Below the pieces are notes generated by a model that worked only from the letters and a program-made list of their open reading frames with translations, did not search any database and was not told where the DNA came from. Shown in pieces: positions 16,295 to 24,561 of a DNA stretch of 64,000 nt. Source of the stretch: Palsa-504 sp963787645 (GTDB lineage Bacteria > Actinomycetota > Actinomycetes > Streptosporangiales > Streptosporangiaceae); assembly GCA_963787645.1 (NCBI GenBank), contig CAWBDS010000014.1, positions 558,001 through 622,000 on the forward strand, read 5' to 3'. The first letter of the stretch is position 1. Every line of letters starts with the position of its first letter. The position numbers and the translations under genes were made by a program.

Positions 16295-17847
16295 CCAGCA
16301 AGCTCAACCTCGATCCGGCCGTGGTGGCCCAGGCCCGCGAGCTGGCCCGCCGGGCCGGCGAGCCGGTCACCAAGCTGGCCCAGACGCACACCACCGTGTC
16401 GGTGGAGCGGGCCGTCCTGCGGCTGGCCGGGCTGGACGGGGCGGACGAGGACGGCATGCCGTGGGTGAACCGGCTCGCCGACGCGGTCCGCGAGAGCACC
16501 GGCCTTGAGCACGGCGTGGCCCTGCCGGTCTGGGACGCCATGCTGACCGGCGGCTACCCGGACCTGCGCACGCTGACCGTCGACGCGGCCGCGGGCCTGG
16601 TCAAGTTCCGTCTCCCCGCAGGGCACGAGGGTGACGCGGCTCGGGAAACCGCGGCCCGTTCGGTAGAAAAAGGAATTTCCCGGATCGATGCCCAGCGCGC
16701 CGAGCGGGACAAGATGATTGCCGCCACCTCGAACCCCGCCATGCCCTGGATCTACCTGATCGTGGCCACCGGGGACATTTACGAGGACATCCCGCAGGCC
16801 CAGGCGGCCGCGCGAGAGGGCGCCGACATCATCGCGGTGATCCGGTCGACCGGCCAGTCGCTGCTGGACTACGTGCCGGAGGGCGCCACCCGGGAGGGGT
16901 ACGCGGGCACCTACGCCACCCAGGAGAACTTCCGGCTGATGCGGGCCGCGCTCGATGACACCTCGCGCGAGCTGGGCCGCTACATCCGGCTGACCAACTA
17001 CGCCTCCGGGTTGTGCATGCCGGAGATCGCCTCGCTGGCCGGGCTCGAACGGCTGGACATGATGCTGAACGACTGCATGTACGGCATCATCTTCCGCGAC
17101 ATCAACCCGGTGCGGACGTTCATCGACCAGCGGTTCTCCCGGCAGGTGCACGCCCGGGCGGGCATCGTCATCAACACCGGCGAGGACAACTACCTGACCA
17201 CCGCCGACGCGGTGGACGCGGCCCATACCGTGGTCGTGTCGCAGCTGCTGAACGAGTACTTCGGCCGCGAGGCGGGGCTGGCCGACGCGCAGCTCGGGCT
17301 GGGCCACGCGTTCGAGATCAACCCGGAGCTGCCCGACTCGTTCATGCTCGAGCTGGCCCACGCCCAGCTGGTCCGCGAGCTATTCCCGGACGCGCCGCTG
17401 AAGTACATGCCGCCCACCAAGCACATGACCGGCAACGTGTTCGCCGGCTACCTGCTGGACGCGTTCTTCAACCTGTGCGGCGTGATGACCGATCAGTCCA
17501 TCCTGCTCATCGGGATGATGACCGAGGGTATCCACACCCCGTTCCTGTCCGACCGCGACCTGGCCCTGGAGAACGTCCGGTACGTGCGGCGCGCGGCTGG
17601 CCGGCTGGGCCAGGAATTCCGGCCCGACCCGGACGGGTTCGTCGCCCAGCGGGCCCGGCAGGTGCTGGCGGAGTCCGTCGACCTGTTGCGCAAGATCGGG
17701 TCGCAGGGGCTGCTGACCGCGATCGCCGAGGGAACGTTCGGGGTGACCAAGCGTCCGGCCGACGGCGGCCGGGGCCTGGACGGAGTGATAGAGCGCGCTG
17801 AAGGGTACTTCAATCCGGCGTCGGATCAGCTGGAGGCAGAACAATGA
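16291..17847 (+). CDS. kamD: Lysine 5,6-aminomutase alpha subunit
   Basis: 518 residues, close to the roughly 516 of the clostridial subunit. The TIM-barrel subunit shows VSVERAVLRLAGLDGADEDG, AVIRSTGQSLLDYVPEGAT, GTYATQENFRLMRAALD and MPPTKHMTGNVFAGYLLDAFFN. With the beta subunit it forms a B12- and PLP-dependent enzyme that shifts the terminal amino group of beta-lysine from C6 to C5. ATGA overlaps at both ends imply tight coupling with kdd and kamE. Confidence 0.93.
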   Translation: MTSKLNLDPAVVAQARELARRAGEPVTKLAQTHTTVSVERAVLRLAGLDGADEDGMPWVNRLADAVRESTGLEHGVALPVWDAMLTGGYPDLRTLTVDAAAGLVKFRLPAGHEGDAARETAARSVEKGISRIDAQRAERDKMIAATSNPAMPWIYLIVATGDIYEDIPQAQAAAREGADIIAVIRSTGQSLLDYVPEGATREGYAGTYATQENFRLMRAALDDTSRELGRYIRLTNYASGLCMPEIASLAGLERLDMMLNDCMYGIIFRDINPVRTFIDQRFSRQVHARAGIVINTGEDNYLTTADAVDAAHTVVVSQLLNEYFGREAGLADAQLGLGHAFEINPELPDSFMLELAHAQLVRELFPDAPLKYMPPTKHMTGNVFAGYLLDAFFNLCGVMTDQSILLIGMMTEGIHTPFLSDRDLALENVRYVRRAAGRLGQEFRPDPDGFVAQRARQVLAESVDLLRKIGSQGLLTAIAEGTFGVTKRPADGGRGLDGVIERAEGYFNPASDQLEAEQ

Positions 17848-18611
17848 GCCTGACTGGAGTAGTCCGGCCCTACGGGGACACGACCGGAGACGGGCGCGTG
17901 CAGGTGTCGTTCACGCTGCCCGTGCCGTTCGGCGACGAGATCGAACGGGCCCGCGCCGAGGGCGCCGCGCTGCAGCTGGCGGCGAAGATGGGCCTGGACC
18001 CGGCGATGGTGGTGCACGCCAAGGGGATGGGCCCGGATTTCACGTTCTTCATCGTCTACGGGCGGGTCAGCCACCTGGTCGACCTGTCGGCGGTGACCGT
18101 CGCCGAGCGGGAGTTCCCGGTGCTCCCGGCCGCGGAGGTGAACCTGCGGATCCGTTCGGCGCTGGGCCGCAAGCTGGTCGTGGTGGGCGCGTGCATCGGC
18201 ACCGACGCACACACGGTCGGCATCGACGCGATTCTCAACGTCAAGGGTCATGCGGGGGAGAAGGGCCTGGAGTACTACCGAGAGATTCGTGTGGTGAACC
18301 TGGGTGCTCAGGTCGGGGTGGACGACTTGGTGGCCCGAGCCGCGGCCGAGCATGCCGACGCGGTGCTGGTCAGTCAGGTCGTCACCCAGCGCGACGCGCA
18401 TCTGACCAACACCCGGGAGATGTCGGCCGCGTTCCACGCCGGGTTCGGCCTGCAACGGCCGCTGCTCGTGGTGGGCGGGCCGCGCTTTGACCCGAGCGCC
18501 GCGCACGACCTCGGAGTGGACAAGATCTTCGGCCGCGGCACCACGCCCGGCGAGGTGGCCAGCTACCTGGTGCACGCGTTGGCACCCGAGCCGCAGCAGG
18601 GGGCGGCATGA
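17844..18611 (+). CDS. kamE: Lysine 5,6-aminomutase beta subunit (B12-binding)
   Basis: 255 residues. The base-off cobalamin motif DxHxxG is present as DAHTVGID (His123), and NVKGHAGEKG supplies Lys134. The 11-residue spacing of these two matches the B12-binding His and PLP-binding Lys of the characterised clostridial beta subunit. The rest is a Rossmann-like cobalamin domain (VLVSQVVTQRDAH, LLVVGGPRF). It overlaps kamD and kal by four bases each. Confidence 0.93.
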   Translation: MSLTGVVRPYGDTTGDGRVQVSFTLPVPFGDEIERARAEGAALQLAAKMGLDPAMVVHAKGMGPDFTFFIVYGRVSHLVDLSAVTVAEREFPVLPAAEVNLRIRSALGRKLVVVGACIGTDAHTVGIDAILNVKGHAGEKGLEYYREIRVVNLGAQVGVDDLVARAAAEHADAVLVSQVVTQRDAHLTNTREMSAAFHAGFGLQRPLLVVGGPRFDPSAAHDLGVDKIFGRGTTPGEVASYLVHALAPEPQQGAA

Positions 18612-18994
18612 GTCACGTCGGACTGTCGGTGACCCAGCGCCGGTACGTGAAGTACGGGGACGCGCACTACGGCGGGAACCTGGTGGACGGCGCGTACGTG
18701 CTCGGGCTGTTCGGTGACGTGGCCACCGAGGCGTGCATCGTGATAGACGGCGACGAGGGGCTGTTCGCGTCCTACTCCGACGTGCAGTTCCGCGCCCCGG
18801 TGCTGGCCGGTGACATCATCGAGGCCACGGCCACCGTCACCGCGGTCGGGCGGCGCAGCCGGCGGCTCACCTTCGAGGCCCGGGTAGTATGCCGCGCCGA
18901 CCTGGCCCGGGGTGAATCGGCCGCTTCGGTGCTCAGCGAGCCGATCGTGGTCACCACCGCGACCGGCACCGTGGTGATCCCGGCCGCGAGCTGA
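18608..18994 (+). CDS. kal: 3-aminobutyryl-CoA ammonia-lyase (hotdog fold)
   Basis: 128 residues. The motif HYGGNLVDGAYVLGLFGDVA, then TEACI, DGDEGLF and FRAPVLAGDIIEATA match Kal. It removes ammonia from 3-aminobutyryl-CoA to give crotonyl-CoA in lysine fermentation. It is the last gene of the coupled run. The CoA-forming cleavage enzyme (Kce) that would precede this step is not in the window. Confidence 0.85.
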   Translation: MSHVGLSVTQRRYVKYGDAHYGGNLVDGAYVLGLFGDVATEACIVIDGDEGLFASYSDVQFRAPVLAGDIIEATATVTAVGRRSRRLTFEARVVCRADLARGESAASVLSEPIVVTTATGTVVIPAAS

Positions 18995-19018
18995 GCCGCG
19001 CCGTCGGTCACCGCTAGG

Positions 19019-19956
19019 GTGTCAACGGTGACCGCAACCGCCTCCGCTGATGAACTGCTGCCCGCAACGCGGCGGGCGCTCACGCACCGGGTAGCCGTCG
19101 GCCAGGCCGAAGGCCGGACGCCCTCACTGGTCGGGGCGGTGATCCGGGACCGGCGGCAGGTCTGGTGCGGCGCGCGCAGCATGCTCGAGGGCCATGAGCC
19201 CGACAGCGACACCCAGTACCGCATCGGCTCGCTGACCAAGACGTTCGTCGCCGTGCTGGTCATGCGACTACGCGACGAGGGCCGGCTGGACCTGGCCGAT
19301 CCGCTCGCCCGGCACCTGGACGCGCCCGAGGTGCCGGACGTGACCATCGCCCAGCTTCTCTCGCACACCGCGGGACTGGCCTCCGAGACGCCCGGGCCGT
19401 GGTGGGAACGGACGCCAAGCTAGTCCGGGCCGACGGCCGGCTGCTGGCCGGCCACGGCGGCTCGATGCCCGGCTTCCTGGCCACGCTGTGGGTCAGCCCG
19501 GTGGATTCGCTGGGCGGGATCGCTCTGGCCAACGCCACCTCCGGACCCGAGATCGGCACGATCGCCGCCGACCTGATCGCGATCGTGGCCGATCGTGAGC
19601 CGCGCTTCCCGGACCGCTGGACGCCGCTGCCCGACCTCGACGAGGGTCTGCTCGCGCTGACCGGCCTGTGGTACTGGGGACCCCGGCCGTACGTCTTGCG
19701 GCTGGGCGCCGAGCGAAGTGTGGAACTCCTGCCGGCGGCCGGGCGGGGGCGCGCCTCGCGGTTCCGGTTCGAGCCCGACGGGACCTGGACCGGCCTGGAC
19801 GGCTACTACACCGGTGAAACTCTGCGCGTGGTCCCGGGCCCGGGCGGCCAGGCCGGCCACCTGGACCTCGGCACGTTCGTGTTTACCCGTCAGCCCTATG
19901 GCCCGGATGCGCCGCCGGCCGCGCGGCCCGACCCTGACGGCTGGCGCGCGGGCTAA
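19019..19956 (+). pseudogene. Class C beta-lactamase/serine-hydrolase family gene with internal deletion
   Basis: The first part (19019-19423) has the nucleophile motif SLTK (QYRIGSLTKTFVAVLV) and TIAQLLSHTAGLASE, then stops at 19421. The second part resumes in another frame (from about 19410 to 19956) with LVRADGRLLAGHGGSMPGF, which carries the third family motif HGG, and the C-terminal extension. The central part with the Tyr-x-Asn motif, roughly 150-180 residues in relatives, is gone. The gene is therefore broken by a deletion plus a frame change. Confidence 0.75.
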
Positions 19957-20016
19957 GCCACCGGACCGGCCCAGCGTGGTGTTGACCTCGATGATCCGCC
20001 CCTGTACCACGTAGCC

Positions 20017-20032
20017 TGTACCATCTGGTACA
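20017..20032. promoter_or_regulatory. TetR operator TGTACCA-TC-TGGTACA
   Basis: A perfect 7-bp inverted repeat with a 2-bp spacer ends on the first base of the TetR gene's first ATG. Further half-sites GTACCA (20004-20009) and TGGTACA (20042-20048) flank it. This is the expected position and shape of an autoregulatory TetR operator. Confidence 0.65.
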
Positions 20033-20616
20033 TGAACCAAATGGTACACTCAGCCATGACCGCATCGCAACCGCGGGACCGGCTGCTCACGGCGGCGGTC
20101 GAGCAGGCCATGAAGGGCGGGATCGCCGACCTCAGCCTGCGCGAGCTGGCCGCGGCCATCGGCACCAGCCACCGCATGCTGCTGTACCACTTCGGATCCC
20201 GTGAGGGCCTGCTGGTCGCGGTAGCCCGGGCCGTCGAGGAGACCGAACGGGCCAGGTTCCTGAACTGGGGAATGACGCCCGAGGACGCCCGGCGCATCTG
20301 GCGGCGGCTCAGCGACCCGGCCCTGTGGCCGGCCGAGCGCCTGTTCTTCGAGCTCTACGTGCAGGCCTTGCTCGGCCGCCTGGGCGACGAGCAGTTCCTG
20401 GACGCCGCGGTGCAGGGGTGGCTCGGGCCGGTCGCCGCGGCCATGGTCGAGGCCGGGGCCAGCGAGGCCGCCGCGCGCACCGACGCCCGGCTCGGCATGG
20501 CCGTGGTCCGCGGCTTGCTCCTGGACCTGCTCGCCACGGGGGACCGCGAGGGGGTGACGGAGGCCTTCGAGCGGTTCCTTCAGCTCTACGAGCAGCCGTT
20601 CGGGATATCCGGCTAG
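20032..20616 (+). CDS. TetR-family transcriptional regulator
   Basis: 194 residues. The N-terminal helix-turn-helix reads DLSLRELAAAIGTSHRMLLY, then HFGSREGLLVAV. The remainder is the helical ligand domain. Starts at 20032, 20041 and 20056 are possible. The first overlaps the operator, so an internal one may be used. It meets the GNAT gene tail to tail with a 4-base overlap. Confidence 0.88.
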   Translation: MNQMVHSAMTASQPRDRLLTAAVEQAMKGGIADLSLRELAAAIGTSHRMLLYHFGSREGLLVAVARAVEETERARFLNWGMTPEDARRIWRRLSDPALWPAERLFFELYVQALLGRLGDEQFLDAAVQGWLGPVAAAMVEAGASEAAARTDARLGMAVVRGLLLDLLATGDREGVTEAFERFLQLYEQPFGISG

Positions 20617-21125
20617 CTGGCCGTCTTGCGGTAGCGACCCATGGGAGCCAGTTCGCCGGGCACCACGTCGAACGGGGTCATGCCGAGGCGCTTGATGACC
20701 GCGATGGACGCGATGTTGCCTTCGTCGACCTCGGCCAGCACCTCGGGCAGACCCAGCGGGCCGAGGGCGTAGTCCAGCACGGCGCGGGCCGCCTCGGTGG
20801 CGTAACCCTGACCCCACGAATCCGGGGCCAGGCTGTAGAAGATCTCCAGGCCCAGGTGTTCCAGGGGGCGAAGCCCGGCCGTGCCGATCAGGTTCGCGCC
20901 GTCGTTCTCATAGACCAGCCACAGGCCGTATCCGGCCCGGCCGAAGTCCCGGGTGCTGTCCTGGATGGCCTCGGTGATCTCGGCCGAGGACAGCATCGCG
21001 TCGTCAAACAGGAAGCGCCGTACATCGGGCGCGGCCCAGTGGGCCAGGAGCACCGGGTGGTCGCCGGCCGTCACCGGACGCAAGACCAGGCGTTCGGTGC
21101 GCAGGACATGATCCACCTGCGCCAC
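20613..21125 (-). CDS. GNAT acetyltransferase (RimJ/RimL type)
   Basis: 170 residues from GTG at 21125. It shows the family layout: TERLVLRPVTAGDHPVLLAH, GLWLVYENDGANLIGTAGL, LEIFYSLAPDSWGQGYATEA (acetyl-CoA loop) and VDEGNIASIAVIKRLGM. The acceptor is unknown. Confidence 0.87.
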   Translation of the reverse strand: MAQVDHVLRTERLVLRPVTAGDHPVLLAHWAAPDVRRFLFDDAMLSSAEITEAIQDSTRDFGRAGYGLWLVYENDGANLIGTAGLRPLEHLGLEIFYSLAPDSWGQGYATEAARAVLDYALGPLGLPEVLAEVDEGNIASIAVIKRLGMTPFDVVPGELAPMGRYRKTAS

Positions 21126-21210
21126 AGTACCGGCCGGACGTGGGGCATACTATCGAATTACATCGTGGCTCTATGACGCGACGATTCATATTTTCTTTCG
21201 GAGGACCATC

Positions 21211-21648
21211 ATGGTATCGCTGGGTCAGCGGCAGATGCCCAGGCGCCGCAGCGGGCACACCACCGCCGTGATCATCGCCGCGGAGCGGTTCTACCTGACC
21301 GCGAATCAGCGTGACGACGGCAGCCTGGGTGAGGTCTTCGTCCACTGGGGCAAGCACGGCACCAGCGGCGCGGGTCTGGCCAGCACCTACGCGATCGCGC
21401 TGTCCGTGGGCCTAGCGCACCGGGTTCCGCTCGCCGAGTTGATCCGCCCCGGGCTGGACCAGTACTTCATTCCGTACGGGCGGACCGACGACCCGGAGAT
21501 CCCCCGGGTCTGGTCCGCGGTCGACTACATCGCCCGTCGCCTGGCCCTGGACTGGCTGCCGTACGGTGACCGCGCCGCGCTCGGCGTTTACACACCGGCC
21601 GAGCGTGTCGGCCGCCGGAGGCAGGCGCTTACTCGAATCGTTTCCTGA
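21211..21648 (+). CDS. Stand-alone class II ribonucleotide reductase C-terminal-like (TSCPD) protein
   Basis: 145 residues from ATG at 21211 with CGGAGGA in front. The core aligns by eye with the C-terminal domain of B12-dependent ribonucleotide reductase NrdJ: YLTANQRDDGSLGEVFVHWG, then GAGLASTYAIALSVGLAHRV, FIPYGRTDDPEIP and VDYIARRLALDWLP. It has no catalytic barrel, so it is not a reductase by itself. Similar short proteins occur in actinomycetes with unknown role. Its 3' end overlaps the neighbouring minus-strand gene by 20 bases. Confidence 0.7.
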   Translation: MVSLGQRQMPRRRSGHTTAVIIAAERFYLTANQRDDGSLGEVFVHWGKHGTSGAGLASTYAIALSVGLAHRVPLAELIRPGLDQYFIPYGRTDDPEIPRVWSAVDYIARRLALDWLPYGDRAALGVYTPAERVGRRRQALTRIVS

Positions 21649-24184
21649 TCCGGTCTCGCCATATCTCGAACCTGGGCGTGCCGCCGTCCTCGGGGGGCAG
21701 GTCCTGGAGGGCCTCGTCGGTTACTGCCGCGGCCTCCTCGACGGACATGTCGCAGTGCACCTTGACGCCGAGTTCCGTGCCGGGCGAGACCAGGCCAGCG
21801 AGCAGGCGCGCCTTGGCCGCGAACGCCGCCCCCTGAGCGGCGTTCGACCGGTAGGGTCCGGCCAGCCGGACCATGTCCGACAGCTCACCGGCGTCGGCCC
21901 CGCCCGCGTATACGCTGGCCAGGCCCGTTCCGCTCCACAGGTCGGCCTGGCGGCCCTGCGGAAAGGCCGCGATGGTGGTGGCCACCTTCTGGACGTCTGA
22001 TCCGACCACGAACCACAGCGCACGGCCGATGCCCTGATCGACGACACGGTTAGCGTAGCTGGCGGGTTCCCAGCCCGGGATCCGAGCCTGATGCTGATTC
22101 CACACGTACTGCTGGGTGCGGAAGTAGGCCTGATGAAAGCCATAACCGTCCAGGGCCAGCCAGCGAAGGAGCGGGTCATGGGGCGCTATCGCGCGCCAGC
22201 GCAGCTTGGGCAGCCGGGCCATGGCCCAGCCCACCCCGATGTAAGCCATGTAGACGTGATTGGCGCCCCGGCTGGCCAGCAGGTCGCGAACCCAGTGCCC
22301 GCCCGCGGGGTTGATCCCGTCGCGTACCGCGAACGCCATCGCACAGCCCTCATAGGCAAACCCGCGGAACGCTGGCTCCACGGTCTCGAGCGAAGCCTCG
22401 ATATCAGCCAGGTAGCGGCCGGCCATCCCGTATTCATAACCTTCGAGGAATTTATGTCCCACCTTTTCGATGTTGGCCTGACGGGTCGCGTCTGGTGCGG
22501 TAAACCCGCGCCGTTCGAAGGTGGCCTCGGATTGGTCGGGAAGGAATATGCGGCAGCGCAGTTTGCCCGCCCAGTTTGCGTCCATGAGATCATCATGGTC
22601 GCACAGCTGGGCACCGTCCAGAAAGGGCGGCGCATTCAGCAATATGCGAGATAAGTGCGCGTGTTCGGCGCTGTGAGCGTCGGGCCTGCCGCCCACGAGG
22701 AACTGGCCGACACAGGGTTCGGTGCGCCAGTCGGCGCCGAACGCGCGTGCTGCCACGTCGATGTCCACCGCGTCCAGGGCGCACGGCGCGAGCCCCATCG
22801 CCGCACAGGCGATGTACAGGTTCTGCATCAGCACGCCGACGTGCATGAGTACCAGCCGGTAGGCCAGCCCTTCATATCGCCAGGACAGGCGGCGGAAACG
22901 TGCGGTCATGCTGATCAGTACCTGTGCCGGGCTGTCCAGCGCGGCGGTCATGCGAGCCGCGCTCAGCAGTTCGTCAGCCGCCGCTCGATCGGCGATGACT
23001 GGTTCGAGCCGGTGCCCGAGCGGGTCGTAATGGTAGACGCCGCTGGCCAGACCCGCGCAGTTGGCGACCGTGAGGTAAAGCTCGAGCTCATAGCAGGCAC
23101 CCCCGCTGGGATACGGGCGGTTGCTGTACGGTGCGCCGCTCGCGGATACGTCGGGAGGGTCCTGTCCGCCGGACGCCGCGGTGATCAGCGACCGGACCCG
23201 GGCCGTCCGGTACAGCAGATCGCCGAGCTGCGCGGCCGTTATCGGACTTCCCGCATAACGCCGTACCGAGCGGCGCAGCTCCATGGCCACCGCCACCGGC
23301 GGGTCACTGCGGCGCATGTCTTCCCAGCGTGGCCTGTGCAACGGTATGTGCGGGCTGGCCTGCGGCTTGACGACCGGCTCGACCGGGCGGGTCGTCCCGG
23401 CCGGGTAGGTGACGCCGAAATTGTGATCGTGCCGCCCCAAAGTGCTGCGCACGTGGAACATCATCTCAACTGGCGACCAGCCGACGACGGCGGTGTCCAG
23501 GTCTTCGGCAAAAACCGAGGCGTTACCCGCGCCCTGGGCGCCCACGACCAGGCCCGCGGCGGCGAGGTATTCAAGGACCCGCAAGGCGGATGGCTCAGCG
23601 AGGGACAGCGCAGCCGTGAAGGCGGTCGGCGTGATCGGGCTGGCCAGGGGCGCGATCAGCCGCATCGCCACCGTGCGGTGCAGCACCACACGGTGCAGTG
23701 ACAGCGGCGATTCGATGCTGTACTCTCGTCCGTCGGCCCGCAGAATCGCATAGACGGACAACCGGAACGGAGCCCCGGCGGGAAGCGGAACCGGATAAAA
23801 CCGGGATCGCATGGTGAGCGGTACCACGGACAGCAGCGGCTGGCCCGACTTTTGCGCGAGCGACCGGACGATGAGCGGTTGCAGGCGCTCCAGCACGCCG
23901 TATAGCTCGGTCACCTGCGCCTGCGCCTCGGCCGCGTCCCGGTAGGTCCCCCCGGGCGGCATCGCTACCGCGCTGGTCGCATTCTCCAGCGAGACGGGTC
24001 CCAGGCTCATGCGGCGCAGCGTTTCGCGCACCAGCGGCGACGACCGCGGGATGGTGATGTCACCCCAGCGACCACGCAACCGGACCGGGTCGCGGAAGGG
24101 GTCTCCCTCGACGCTCACGTCTTCACGCAGAGACCACAGCTCACGTCCCCACGCCACGCCGGAGCTACTGTTCTCTGCTGTCAT
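21629..24184 (-). CDS. SagB-type (nitroreductase-fold) oxidoreductase fused to a DUF1702 domain
   Basis: 851 residues. An N-terminal region (about 1-270) like that of SagB/ThcOx proteins is followed by an FMN oxidoreductase domain (about 290-510) with LRRSVRRYAGSPITAAQLGD, PYPSGGACYELELYLTV and GVYHYDP. SagB/McbC-type enzymes oxidise azolines to azoles in modified peptides. From about residue 560 to the end the sequence is DUF1702: HKFLEGYEYGMAGRYLADIE, GFAYEGCAMAFAVRDG, GANHVYMAYIGVGWAMARL, VDQGIGRALWFVVG. This is a family best known from enediyne clusters. I know these as separate proteins, so the fusion is unusual. It is transcribed divergently from the SARP gene and probably belongs to the cluster. 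Confidence 0.8.
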   Translation of the reverse strand: MTAENSSSGVAWGRELWSLREDVSVEGDPFRDPVRLRGRWGDITIPRSSPLVRETLRRMSLGPVSLENATSAVAMPPGGTYRDAAEAQAQVTELYGVLERLQPLIVRSLAQKSGQPLLSVVPLTMRSRFYPVPLPAGAPFRLSVYAILRADGREYSIESPLSLHRVVLHRTVAMRLIAPLASPITPTAFTAALSLAEPSALRVLEYLAAAGLVVGAQGAGNASVFAEDLDTAVVGWSPVEMMFHVRSTLGRHDHNFGVTYPAGTTRPVEPVVKPQASPHIPLHRPRWEDMRRSDPPVAVAMELRRSVRRYAGSPITAAQLGDLLYRTARVRSLITAASGGQDPPDVSASGAPYSNRPYPSGGACYELELYLTVANCAGLASGVYHYDPLGHRLEPVIADRAAADELLSAARMTAALDSPAQVLISMTARFRRLSWRYEGLAYRLVLMHVGVLMQNLYIACAAMGLAPCALDAVDIDVAARAFGADWRTEPCVGQFLVGGRPDAHSAEHAHLSRILLNAPPFLDGAQLCDHDDLMDANWAGKLRCRIFLPDQSEATFERRGFTAPDATRQANIEKVGHKFLEGYEYGMAGRYLADIEASLETVEPAFRGFAYEGCAMAFAVRDGINPAGGHWVRDLLASRGANHVYMAYIGVGWAMARLPKLRWRAIAPHDPLLRWLALDGYGFHQAYFRTQQYVWNQHQARIPGWEPASYANRVVDQGIGRALWFVVGSDVQKVATTIAAFPQGRQADLWSGTGLASVYAGGADAGELSDMVRLAGPYRSNAAQGAAFAAKARLLAGLVSPGTELGVKVHCDMSVEEAAAVTDEALQDLPPEDGGTPRFEIWRDRIRKRFE

Positions 24185-24561
24185 CAGCTGTCACTATCGT
24201 GCCCTAGATCGGGGGATTCGGGACCATAACAACGGCATCAAGACGTAGCGCCCGCGGGTCGGCCGGTTGCCCTGCCTGTCCGCGCGGGGGTAACGCCTGA
24301 ACGGCTCGCTCGTACCGGCCGTCCGAGCGGGCTCTGGCCTCGCAGCTAGGCTGCACCGGCCAGTGCCATCACGGTAGTGAGGATTTCACTTCTTCGACAT
24401 TAATGGCCCATGAAGACCCTTGTCTTGCGATCGCCAGGTACAGCATCACAATCTAGGTATGAATCTTTCATACCTTCGGTCATGACGAGGTAACTAGAAC
24501 TTCGGCTACCCCGTGGCGCATGCTCAAGACAATGAGTATCTCGTACTAGCAAAGGGATGCG
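24185..24561. promoter_or_regulatory. Divergent promoter region between the SagB-DUF1702 gene and the SARP gene
   Basis: No gene is seen here. The strongest element is a perfect inverted repeat AGGTATGAA-TCT-TTCATACCT at 24455-24475, about 90 bases before the SARP start. The run around 24400-24545 is relatively AT-rich, as expected for promoters. Confidence 0.5.
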
